Program-made: the position numbers and the translations under genes
Assembly: GCF_002287175.1 (NCBI RefSeq)
Contig: NZ_LMVM01000033.1
Coordinates: 227,515-291,514, forward strand
Direction: 5' to 3'
DNA from: Methanobacterium bryantii
GTDB lineage: Archaea > Methanobacteriota > Methanobacteria > Methanobacteriales > Methanobacteriaceae
DNA length: 64,000 nt
Shown here: positions 44,446 to 52,320 of the stretch, piece after piece
Layout of the letters: each line of letters begins with the position of its first letter
Numbering within the stretch: position 1 is the stretch's first letter
Notes under the pieces: model-generated
Seen by the model: the letters and a program-made list of their open reading frames with translations, nothing else
What the model was told of the DNA's origin: nothing
Databases searched by the model: none

Positions 44446-45621
44446 TTGAAATATTTTGTCAGTCCTTATAACGACTCGGTAGATTTAAAATTTCCAAAAG
44501 ATATCACAATATATGATACAACAATGAGAGATGGGGAACAAACCCCCGGAGTATGTTTAAGACCTTCTGAAAAGTTACAAATTGCAAGGAAACTTGATGA
44601 ACTTGGAATACATCAAATAGAAGCTGGATTTCCAATAGTTTCTGAAGAAGAACAACGTGCTGTTAAAGGAATCGTAGATGAAGATTTAGATGCACAGATA
44701 ATCTGTTTATCAAGGACCAAAAAAGAAGACATCGATGTGGCACTGGACTGCGACGTTGACGGTATAATTACATTCATGGCAACTTCAGACCTCCATTTAA
44801 AACACAAATTTAACATGACCCGAGAAGAGGTCTTAAATATGTGTATGGGGGCTGTTGAATATGCAAAGGACCACGGTGTTTTTGTAGCATTTTCAGCCGA
44901 AGATGCCACCAGAACTGATTTAAATGTTTTAAAAGATACCTATAAAAGAGCCGAAGAATATGGCGTTGATAGAATACACATAGCTGATACAGTAGGCGCG
45001 TTAAGCCCTCAAGGTGCAGAATATCTCGTAAGAGAAATAAGGAAAGAAATTAAGACAGGGATAGCAATGCACTGTCACAATGACTTTGGACTTGCAGTTG
45101 CAAACACTATTTCAGGGTTCCTTGGTGGTGCAAACGCTGCATCAACTACTGTAAATGGAATAGGTGAGAGAGCAGGTAACACATCACTTGAAGAGCTGGT
45201 AATGAGTTTAAGAATTATTTACGGCCTTGATTTAGGATTCAACATTAAACATTTCTATGAACTTTCAAGACTGGTTGAAAAACTTACAGGTGTTTCAGTA
45301 CCTGATAACAAAGCAATAGTGGGAAGAAACGTGTTCAGACATGAATCAGGAATTCATGTAGATGCAGTTATCGAAGAACCACTTACATATGAGCCCTTTT
45401 TACCAGAACTAATTGGCCACCACAGAAAAATAGTCCTTGGAAAACATTCAGGCTGCAGGGCAGTTAAAGCGAAACTTGACGCATGCGGAATCGAAGTAAC
45501 CAATGACGAACTGTGTAAAATCGTTGATCAGGTTAAGAAAAGTAGAGAAAAAGGCAAATACATAAACGACGAACTTTTCAATGAGATAGTCCGGTCTGTA
45601 CGCAGTATGGCAGACCTATAA
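44446..45621 (+). CDS. aksA: Homocitrate synthase family protein AksA
   Basis: Condenses 2-oxoacids with acetyl-CoA. In methanogens AksA makes (homo)n-citrate for the 7-mercaptoheptanoyl chain of coenzyme B. The 391-residue TIM barrel has YDTTMRDGEQTPGVCL at the N-terminus, CHNDFGLAVANT near residue 206 and NGIGERAGNTSLEE near residue 235. The short C-terminal domain lacks the leucine-regulatory region of LeuA. TTG at 44446 has GGTGGGG 7 nt upstream and gives the usual family length. hacA follows 49 bp later, which supports AksA over isopropylmalate synthase. Confidence 0.88.
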   Translation: MKYFVSPYNDSVDLKFPKDITIYDTTMRDGEQTPGVCLRPSEKLQIARKLDELGIHQIEAGFPIVSEEEQRAVKGIVDEDLDAQIICLSRTKKEDIDVALDCDVDGIITFMATSDLHLKHKFNMTREEVLNMCMGAVEYAKDHGVFVAFSAEDATRTDLNVLKDTYKRAEEYGVDRIHIADTVGALSPQGAEYLVREIRKEIKTGIAMHCHNDFGLAVANTISGFLGGANAASTTVNGIGERAGNTSLEELVMSLRIIYGLDLGFNIKHFYELSRLVEKLTGVSVPDNKAIVGRNVFRHESGIHVDAVIEEPLTYEPFLPELIGHHRKIVLGKHSGCRAVKAKLDACGIEVTNDELCKIVDQVKKSREKGKYINDELFNEIVRSVRSMADL

Positions 45622-45670
45622 TTTACTATTTTAAAACACCTTTAAACATTTATATCCCAGGTTTGATCTT

Positions 45671-46918
45671 ATGAATATCACAGAAAAAATACTTTCACGA
45701 GCATCAGGGAAAAAAGAAGTACATCCCGGAGAAATTATCGAAGCTGACATCGATTTAGCAATGTCACACGACGGAACATCACCGCCCACCATAAAAACAT
45801 TTCACAATGTTGCCCAAAAGGTTTGGGACCCTGAGAAGATTGTTATTGTTTTTGATCACAATATTCCTGCAAATAACATTGGCTCTGCCGAATTTCAAAA
45901 GGTAGCAAAGAAATTTGCAAAGGAACAAGGAATAACAAACTTATATACTCATGGGGAAGGTATATGCCACCAGGTACTGCCTGAAAGAGGTTATATCAAG
46001 CCAGGAAAAGTCATAGTCGGTGCAGATTCACATACATGTACTTATGGAGCTTTTGGAGCTTTCGCAACAGGTATGGGTGCAACAGACCTTGCAATGGTAT
46101 ATGCAACTGGTAAAACCTGGTTCATGGTACCTGAAGCATTTAAAGTAACTGTTAACGGTGAATTGGGGAAATTTGTATCTGCAAAAGATGTTGTGCTCAA
46201 CGCGGCTGGTGAAATCGGGTCATCTGGCGCTACCTACAAATCACTGGAATTCCACGGCGAAACAATTGATTCAATGCACCCTGCAGGAAGAATGACCATC
46301 TGCAACATGGCAATCGAAATGGGAGCCAAAAATGGAATCATGGAACCAAATAAAAAGACCCTTGAATACCTGAAAAATATAGGGATCACTGATTTTGAAG
46401 TTGTCAGGTCAGATAAAGATGCCGTCTACGAAAAAGAATACTCTTTTGATGTAAATGACCTTGAACCTCAAATCTCGTGCCCTCATGACGTGGATAATGT
46501 TAAAGGTATTTCCAACGTAAAAGGTGTATCTATAGACCAGGCACTCATCGGGTCATGTACCAACGGACGGCTTGAAGATCTAAGGGAAGCAGCAGAAGTT
46601 TTAAATGGTAGAAATGTACATGAAGATGTAAGGCTGCTTGTAATACCTGCCTCAGCTAATATATATAAACAGGCCTTAAAAGAAGGGCTTATTGAAACAT
46701 TTATAGATGCAGGAGCCATAGTATGCAACCCAGGATGCGGGCCATGTTTAGGAGCCCATATGGGAGTTATAGGTTCTGATGAAGTATGTGTTTCCACCAC
46801 AAACAGGAACTTTATGGGTAGGATGGGAGACCCAGAATCGTACCTGTACCTCGCAAATCCTGCAGTTGTAGCTTATTCAGCAGTTTTAGGAGAAATATCA
46901 AATCCTCAAGATTTATAA
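45671..46918 (+). CDS. hacA: Homoaconitase large subunit family protein
   Basis: A 415-residue aconitase-family large subunit. It isomerises homocitrate-type acids together with a small subunit that is not in this window. The [4Fe-4S] ligands are Cys in LIGSCTNGRLEDL near residue 298 and CNPGCGPC near residue 355. HPGEIIEADIDLAMSHDGTS and GADSHTCTYGAFGAFATG are typical. Its neighbour aksA favours the coenzyme B pathway (HacA), but LeuC cannot be excluded by sequence alone. AGGTTTGATC precedes the ATG. Confidence 0.85.
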   Translation: MNITEKILSRASGKKEVHPGEIIEADIDLAMSHDGTSPPTIKTFHNVAQKVWDPEKIVIVFDHNIPANNIGSAEFQKVAKKFAKEQGITNLYTHGEGICHQVLPERGYIKPGKVIVGADSHTCTYGAFGAFATGMGATDLAMVYATGKTWFMVPEAFKVTVNGELGKFVSAKDVVLNAAGEIGSSGATYKSLEFHGETIDSMHPAGRMTICNMAIEMGAKNGIMEPNKKTLEYLKNIGITDFEVVRSDKDAVYEKEYSFDVNDLEPQISCPHDVDNVKGISNVKGVSIDQALIGSCTNGRLEDLREAAEVLNGRNVHEDVRLLVIPASANIYKQALKEGLIETFIDAGAIVCNPGCGPCLGAHMGVIGSDEVCVSTTNRNFMGRMGDPESYLYLANPAVVAYSAVLGEISNPQDL

Positions 46919-47118
46919 ACACTGTGGACATGACATGTAATATTAACAACCGTTGCAAATTCAGGTACACCTTCAATCAACATTTTTTAGGAATAATATA
47001 GATTTTAGGTTGATAAAAAATTCATAAAACCTGTCAGAACAAGATTTAAATATACCCATAACGAACCTTTGAAACCCCTCAAGTTCATTTGTATATAAAA
47101 AACACTCAAGGGAAAAAT

Positions 47119-47658
47119 ATGAACATGAATGTAATGGACCGAATAAAAGAAGTGGAAAACGACATAGGAAACCTCTCAAGTGCCCAAAAAATACTCCTTG
47201 CAACTGATGGATCAGTTACAACAATACTGGACGTATTAAAAGGACATATAAATGTTGAAACACTTGTTCAGGAATTCAAGGAAGCTGATGATGCTCAATC
47301 TCAAGATCTAGGCATCAATAAAGGAGATACCATCAATTACAGAACAGTAGTTATGAGCCATAAGCCTGAAGAGCCGCTCATACATGCCATATCACTGACT
47401 CCTGTTGATAAACTTACCAATAACTTCAAAGAAGACCTCCTAAAGGCAGATATCCCTATTGGGCGCATACTTAGGAAATACAATATTGAATCAAGAAGGG
47501 AAGTAACCCATATAGGCTTTGAAGATCCCGATGAAGAGCTTAAGTCAATATTTAACACAGATTCAACCATGCTTACAAGGGTTTACAACATAATCTACAA
47601 AGATGAAATCTTAATCCAGATAAAAGAAACATTCCCTTACAGTTTATTCAGGGAATAA
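47119..47658 (+). CDS. Chorismate lyase-like (DUF98) protein, 4-hydroxybenzoate-forming
   Basis: A 179-residue protein of the DUF98/chorismate lyase-like family, related to Methanocaldococcus MJ0807, which forms 4-hydroxybenzoate from chorismate for methanopterin. The family features DINYRTVVMSH-like (INYRTVVMSHKPEEPLIHA) and PIGRILRKYNIESRREV are visible, with RVYNIIYKDEILIQIKETFP at the C-terminus. The ATG at 47119 follows AAGGGAAA. Two decayed partial copies of its 3' end lie at 50580-50754, about 3 kb downstream. Confidence 0.75.
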   Translation: MNMNVMDRIKEVENDIGNLSSAQKILLATDGSVTTILDVLKGHINVETLVQEFKEADDAQSQDLGINKGDTINYRTVVMSHKPEEPLIHAISLTPVDKLTNNFKEDLLKADIPIGRILRKYNIESRREVTHIGFEDPDEELKSIFNTDSTMLTRVYNIIYKDEILIQIKETFPYSLFRE

Positions 47659-47781
47659 ATTAGAAATTCAAACATATTACCCAAAATAAGTTAATATTCT
47701 CTTTTTTATATTTTAAATGAGTTATCTATTATATTAGTCTAGACTTAACTTAATATATCGCAGATTGCATTTCTAAATAAC

Positions 47782-48735
47782 CTAAAATTGCTTTAAATTA
47801 GCATCAAAGAAGTCTAAAATCTTTTTTATGTTAAGAGTAGTGAAGAATTGTTCATTCCCATGTCCAGCACCTTGAATAATTTCAAGATATACTTTTTTAT
47901 CTCCAATTACGATTTTTAGTTTACCTGCAAAGTCTACAGATTGCTGGTAAGGAATCACTCTATCAGAAGTTCCATGCTGTATAAAGAAAGCTGGATCATC
48001 AATTGAGATGTATGTCTCAGGATTAGCTTTAGCCACCTTGTCAGGAATTGTAGAAATATTCTGCCCCATGAGTTTTGATTCCAGAGAACTGCTTATGTTA
48101 CATGTTTCTCCATTAATTCCACTTTCGACGAACTGCTGGTCTATGGTACCGAAATTAATAGGCCCATATAAGTCAACAACTGCTTGAACTCTATCAGAAA
48201 CATTGGAGTTTCCCAGGCTAGAATTTTGAAGCTCTGTTACGCCTCCCGATGTACCTGCCAGTGCAGCCAAATAACCCCCTGCTGAATTTCCAATAACACC
48301 AATTTCACGGGGGTCCATATTATATTGTTTTGCATTAGCCCTTAAATAACGAATAGCTGCTTTAACATCATTAATTTGGGCTGGGAATTTCGCTTCACTA
48401 CTTAAACGGTAGTTAACTGAGACGAAAGCATAACCTCTATCTAAAGCTGCCTGTTTAATTGCATTTATTTCCGAAGTGTTTTTATCCCCTTTATAAAAGC
48501 TTCCGCCATGGATCGCTATAATAACTGGATAAGGTCCGGTTGTATTTGGAAGATAAATATCCATTTTTTCAGCTGCAGATACATTGGCATAAGCGACATT
48601 AGTCAAGCTTTGGCCAGTGATGTTACTAGTGGTATTAACTTCAGTTTGAGAAGCATTTAAAAACCATGATGCGCCCCCAAATACAGCTAAAATCACTAAG
48701 ATTAATATAACAGCTATTTTCGAATTATCCCACAT
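47782..48735 (-). CDS. Membrane-anchored alpha/beta-hydrolase (carboxylesterase-like)
   Basis: A 317-residue hydrolase with an N-terminal export/anchor helix (IAVILILVILAVFGGASWFL). The oxyanion HGGSFYKGDK is near residue 80, the nucleophile is in GVIGNSAGGYLAAL near residue 153, the acid in HGTSDRVIPYQQS and the base His in GAGHGNEQF. It is probably a surface esterase of the BD-FAE/acetylxylan-esterase type; the substrate is unknown. Asn-rich linkers hint at N-glycosylation. AGGAT lies before the ATG at 48735. It is monocistronic. Confidence 0.85.
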   Translation of the reverse strand: MWDNSKIAVILILVILAVFGGASWFLNASQTEVNTTSNITGQSLTNVAYANVSAAEKMDIYLPNTTGPYPVIIAIHGGSFYKGDKNTSEINAIKQAALDRGYAFVSVNYRLSSEAKFPAQINDVKAAIRYLRANAKQYNMDPREIGVIGNSAGGYLAALAGTSGGVTELQNSSLGNSNVSDRVQAVVDLYGPINFGTIDQQFVESGINGETCNISSSLESKLMGQNISTIPDKVAKANPETYISIDDPAFFIQHGTSDRVIPYQQSVDFAGKLKIVIGDKKVYLEIIQGAGHGNEQFFTTLNIKKILDFFDANLKQF

Positions 48736-49056
48736 ATTTATCCTCATAAAACATAAATTTTATAATTTATTTAAAGATTTACCAGATTTATACCCAAATC
48801 TACATTAAAAGACCATTAACATTTATTATAATAAGTTTAAAAGAGATTTTTAGAGATCACGGCCACTGCAGACATGAAAATCCTATTCTTCATATTAAAT
48901 TTGCGATTTGTACTAAAAACAATTTATGATAAATATCAAACAAAAAGAATAATCTCAAAAATCAGTTTAGATAAATTTAATAAAACAGTCACAGATAATT
49001 ATTTAAGATCAATCATTTTAACCCAGACGTTATTTTTAAAAGTTAGGTGATATAGA
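48736..49056. other. Intergenic region upstream of fen
   Basis: The divergent gap between the hydrolase and fen. No gene is seen. The fen ribosome-binding site AGGTGATAT lies at its right end. Confidence 0.45.
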
Positions 49057-50046
49057 ATGGGACTTAAATTTAGAGACATTGTATCCTCTCATGAAATTAA
49101 ACTAGATGAATTGAAAGGCAAAACAGTAGCATTAGATGCCGCAAATACCATTTATCAATTTTTATCAAGTATCAGGCAGATGGACGGCACTCCACTCATG
49201 GACAGCCAGGGAAATGTCACGTCTCACCTGAGTGGTATCCTTTACAGGACCTCGTCCCTTGTTGAAAAGGGAATTAAACCTATTTATGTTTTTGACGGCA
49301 AAGCCCATGTCCTTAAAAAAGATACGCAGGACGGGAGGCGACAGATAAGAGAAGAAGCAGAAGTTCAGTGGAAAAAAGCTGTTGATGAAGGTAGGATTGA
49401 AGATGCACGTAAATTTGCAATGCGTTCATCCAGAATGACCCCCGATATCATTGAAGGGTCTAAAAAGCTCCTTGACTTAATGGGCATCCCTTATATTCAG
49501 GCGATATCAGAGGGTGAAGCTCAGGCTTCTTATATGGTAGAAAGAGGTGATGCATGGTGTGTTGCGTCGCAGGATTACGACTGTCTGCTTTTTGGGGCGT
49601 CTAGAATGCTTAAAAACATAGCAGCCAGAGGCTCTAAATCAAGGCTAGAAATGATTAACCTCAATGAAATCCTGGAAATGAATGGACTAACCCGCGAACA
49701 GCTTGTTGATGTTGCAGTCCTTGTAGGTACTGACTTCAACGAGGGAATAAAAGGAGTTGGAGCTAAAAAAGGACGTAATCTAATTAAAAAACACGGCGAT
49801 GTTTTCAAGGCGTTGAAACACCTGAAAGCAGAAATGGACATTGACCCCCAGGAGATCAGGGATATCTTCTTAAACCATGATTTTATTGAAGATTATGATA
49901 TTAAGTGGAATAAACCAGATAAAGAAGAGGCAATTAAATTTTTATCTGACGAACATGATTTTTCGGCGGACCGCGTTGTTAGTGCTCTGGACAAGTTGAA
50001 GAAGTTGAATCCAGCTCAAAAGAGTTTAGAGCAGTGGTTTGGCTAG
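49057..50046 (+). CDS. fen: Flap endonuclease 1
   Basis: Cleaves 5' flaps in Okazaki-fragment maturation and long-patch repair. The 329 residues show the N-domain KTVALDAANTIYQFLSSIRQ, PIYVFDGKAHVLK with the metal Asp, and the I-domain SEGEAQASYMVERGDAWCVASQDYD, followed by the H2TH-like GTDFNEGIKGVGAKKGRNLI. The C-terminal PIP box NPAQKSLEQWFG ends the protein and should bind PCNA. AGGTGATATAG precedes the ATG. A small membrane protein gene follows 18 bp later. Confidence 0.96.
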   Translation: MGLKFRDIVSSHEIKLDELKGKTVALDAANTIYQFLSSIRQMDGTPLMDSQGNVTSHLSGILYRTSSLVEKGIKPIYVFDGKAHVLKKDTQDGRRQIREEAEVQWKKAVDEGRIEDARKFAMRSSRMTPDIIEGSKKLLDLMGIPYIQAISEGEAQASYMVERGDAWCVASQDYDCLLFGASRMLKNIAARGSKSRLEMINLNEILEMNGLTREQLVDVAVLVGTDFNEGIKGVGAKKGRNLIKKHGDVFKALKHLKAEMDIDPQEIRDIFLNHDFIEDYDIKWNKPDKEEAIKFLSDEHDFSADRVVSALDKLKKLNPAQKSLEQWFG

Positions 50047-50064
50047 ATCTATTCTACAGATAAC

Positions 50065-50508
50065 ATGAATAAACAATTTATACGCAAGTACCTTGAGCCG
50101 CGTCTTATAATGAGGCTTAGAATCTATTCTGCTGTAATGATCATCATGATGGTTATTATAGCTTTTGAAGTGCTGCAGCATACAGTTACTATTTCACTGG
50201 CGGCATGTGGGATAATTACAGGCTTTGTAATAGGAACAATAGTCAGCCGCATGTATCACCTGAGCTGGGACGAAGAGACCAGCCATGTTATCGGCCGCAT
50301 AGACAAAATAGGCGCGGTTATTCTCGTGTTTTATTTGATCTTCGTGTTTACCCGGACACATTTTTTAGGGTACTGGATGCAGGGAGCTCCCTTGTTGGCC
50401 CTTATTCTCAGCATTACATCAGGGACTATGCTGGGCAGGGTTATGAGCACGAGAAAAGGTATAACTAAGATTTTAAAGGCGCTGAAGATTTACGATGTCT
50501 TAAATTGA
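50065..50508 (+). CDS. Small four-helix membrane protein
   Basis: A 147-residue integral membrane protein with four hydrophobic helices (IYSAVMIIMMVIIAFEV, TISLAACGIITGFVIGTI, IGAVILVFYLIFVFT and APLLALILSITSGTMLGRVM) separated by short loops, with a basic N-terminus. I do not recognise a family. Only 18 bp separate it from fen, so it is likely cotranscribed though functionally unrelated. The ribosome-binding site is weak. Confidence 0.7.
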   Translation: MNKQFIRKYLEPRLIMRLRIYSAVMIIMMVIIAFEVLQHTVTISLAACGIITGFVIGTIVSRMYHLSWDEETSHVIGRIDKIGAVILVFYLIFVFTRTHFLGYWMQGAPLLALILSITSGTMLGRVMSTRKGITKILKALKIYDVLN

Positions 50509-50579
50509 TCTTCCATTATGTGACCTTAAAAAGTGAAAAAAATTAAATCTGCAGAGTGCTAGGCAAAAATAAGGAATAA

Positions 50580-50754
50580 TTTGGAGTAATATTCAATACA
50601 GATTCAATCATGGTTATAATGGTTTACAATATAATCTATAAAGAACTCTTAATAAATGAAACATTCCATTTACAGTTTATTTAGAAAATAAATATTAAAA
50701 GATGAAATCTTAATCCAGATAAAAGAAACATTCTTACAGTTTTTATGGAATTAA
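50580..50754 (+). pseudogene. Two decayed copies of the chorismate lyase 3' end
   Basis: Copy 1 (about 50580-50690) reads IFNTDSIMV-MVYNIIYKE and then LINETFHLQFI, matching IFNTDSTMLTRVYNIIYKDE of the intact gene. Copy 2 (about 50699-50754) reads KDEILIQIKETFLQFLWN, matching KDEILIQIKETFPYSLFRE. Both carry in-frame damage. They lie in tandem about 3 kb from the intact gene at 47119-47658. Confidence 0.75.
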
Positions 50755-50805
50755 ATGTTAATATAATTTAATATTTATAAAAATAACAATGAAATCTTAA
50801 ACAAC

Positions 50806-51456
50806 TTAATGAACACATTTCCTTATTGCATTATAAGCTATCACAGCGGCATTATCTAAATCAAGTTGAACTAGGACCATACTCTTTTTTTCAATCCACA
50901 TGTCCCATCTTGTCTCCCCAGTTTTGTATGCTTCGGTTAATTTTGAGTTTAGACTTTCATTATGTCCTACTACAGAGAAATTTATGTCTTTAAACTGATC
51001 TTCCCTGTACCATATTGCAGAGGGTTTCATTTCTTTAGCTATCCTTTCATAATTTCTATGGTCTGATCGGCTGATATTTGCACAATGGGCAACTACATAA
51101 GAATCTGAAATATAATGAGATGCCACTCCAAAACAGTAACTCGCATAATTATAGTTGCCTTCATGATATGCTGTTTTTCCTTTTTTTAGCCATTTTATAG
51201 CTTTTTCACAGCTTTTTGGATATTTATGGCCCCTATCTCCACTATCTTTAAATATTAAATCTGGAGCAGCAGCCCCAACTTGCATCTCGCTTAAATTCAG
51301 GTTATACTGCACGTTAAGGGGCATTGCATAATAAATTTTTTCTGCAATGTTTTCATGTGTAATTACATGCCATGCAGACGCTGAAGGAGAAAATATCAGG
51401 ATAACTGCAATCAAAATTATTAAACTTTTTGTTATTTCCCCAATAACTTCAACCAC
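50806..51456 (-). CDS. Secreted zinc-dependent phospholipase C-like protein
   Basis: A 216-residue secreted protein of the zinc-dependent phospholipase C/P1 nuclease fold. The signal peptide (LIILIAVILIFSPSASA) is followed by AWHVITHENIA, so the mature N-terminus would be Trp, the zinc ligand seen in bacterial PLC. Further ligands: GAAAPDLIF, GHKYPKS, ASHYISDSYVVAHC and RSDHRNY. Archaeal members may act on lipids, but activity is not proven. The GTG at 51456 overlaps the GGAG signal; an ATT at 51444 is better spaced from it. Confidence 0.78.
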   Translation of the reverse strand: MVEVIGEITKSLIILIAVILIFSPSASAWHVITHENIAEKIYYAMPLNVQYNLNLSEMQVGAAAPDLIFKDSGDRGHKYPKSCEKAIKWLKKGKTAYHEGNYNYASYCFGVASHYISDSYVVAHCANISRSDHRNYERIAKEMKPSAIWYREDQFKDINFSVVGHNESLNSKLTEAYKTGETRWDMWIEKKSMVLVQLDLDNAAVIAYNAIRKCVH

Positions 51457-51888
51457 TCCAGAATAATTTAATCATAACCGAAAAATATCATGAACACCAT
51501 TGTTATAATATGTAAGTATAAGTTATTAAATATTAATATTAATTCCTTACTATTAAAAATTAGTAGTATTCCATATCAATTTAAACATCCACTCTCCACC
51601 AAATTTCAAAGCTTAAAAGATATCTTGTTAAAAATTATAAAATTTAATTTTCAATTTTCTAAGAGCCCATGCTTTATTACCTCTGGCAGCAAAACAAACT
51701 TTTTATAATTTATTTTTAAAATTAAAATTTCATTTGCCTGTAAATATTAAAATTAAAACCGAAATAACTTTAAAATACTTGTTTAATAGATGTTGATTAA
51801 TTTCAAATAAAATTACCTTGAATAAATTAAAGATAATTGTTTAACACCTGTTGAATAATTTAATAGCTAATTTTTAACGCTCATGTTC

Positions 51889-52133
51889 ACAAAAACTATC
51901 GGTCTTCAAAAATTTTCGATTTTTGAAACCTCGAAAACAAAGCATTCGAAAATTTACAATTTTCGATGCGTCAAATCAAAGATTTAACAGTTTTCGAAGG
52001 TTTTTGTAACAGTAAAAATCGCAGCGGACAAATACTTCGTATTTGTCGCGTCAAAATCAAAGATTTTGACAGCTTGCAAAATTCATAGAATTTTGCAGCC
52101 CAAAAAACCTTCGGTTTTTTGAGAGATTTTTAC
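51889..52133. repeat. Nested double-cloverleaf hairpin array
   Basis: Figure 1: outer stem ACAAAAAC (51889-51896)/GTTTTTGT (52000-52007), inner stem CGAAAAC/GTTTTCG and arm 51946-51966. Figure 2: outer stem GTAAAAATC (52012-52020)/GATTTTTAC (52125-52133) closing four arms, 52027-52047, 52050-52070, 52075-52097 and 52101-52121. Nearly all arms are perfect with 3-nt loops (TAC, TTC, AAA, ATA, TTC). Strand of action is unknown. Confidence 0.85.
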
Positions 52134-52276
52134 ATGTCCATGATCCTGTGCATGAGTTATACTTCATGTTAAATTGTAATTTTTAATTGATTATATGGGA
52201 TTTATCTTAAAAAAATACGATTTACTTAACCAGACACACGAGTGAAGCGATATTATCTACACAACATTCTGGGCAT
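52109..52276 (+). repeat. Long inverted repeat, left copy
   Basis: This 168-bp segment, from the last hairpin of the array to GGGCAT, recurs in reverse orientation at 63832-64000. They differ by one small substitution/indel block (near TACTTCATG versus TACTATTATG). It includes CCAGACACACGAGTGAAGCG. Identity stops sharply at 52276. It contains no open frame. Confidence 0.95.
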
Positions 52277-52320
52277 GAGCAATTTTTAATTATTCTTTTA
52301 TATTATCAACTTGAAATGAA

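Larger units (their letters stand above)
51457..52320. other. Long intergenic region with structured element
   Basis: No gene is supported here; a plus-strand open frame near 51490-51708 has AT-driven composition and no start signal. The right half holds a double cloverleaf hairpin array (51889-52133) and one copy of a 168-bp inverted repeat (52109-52276). Confidence 0.6.

Noticed and set aside
45671..46918. Calling the aconitase-like gene leuC
   Set aside because: Sequence alone cannot decide, but the neighbouring aksA-type synthase without a LeuA regulatory domain favours the homoaconitase assignment; leuC is kept as an alternative.
51490..51708. Open frame of 72 codons on the plus strand
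   Set aside because: Low-complexity AT-driven composition, no ribosome-binding site and no recognisable protein features.
52109..52276. Insertion-sequence end with transposase
   Set aside because: No transposase frame exists beside either copy in the window, so only a repeat element is reported.
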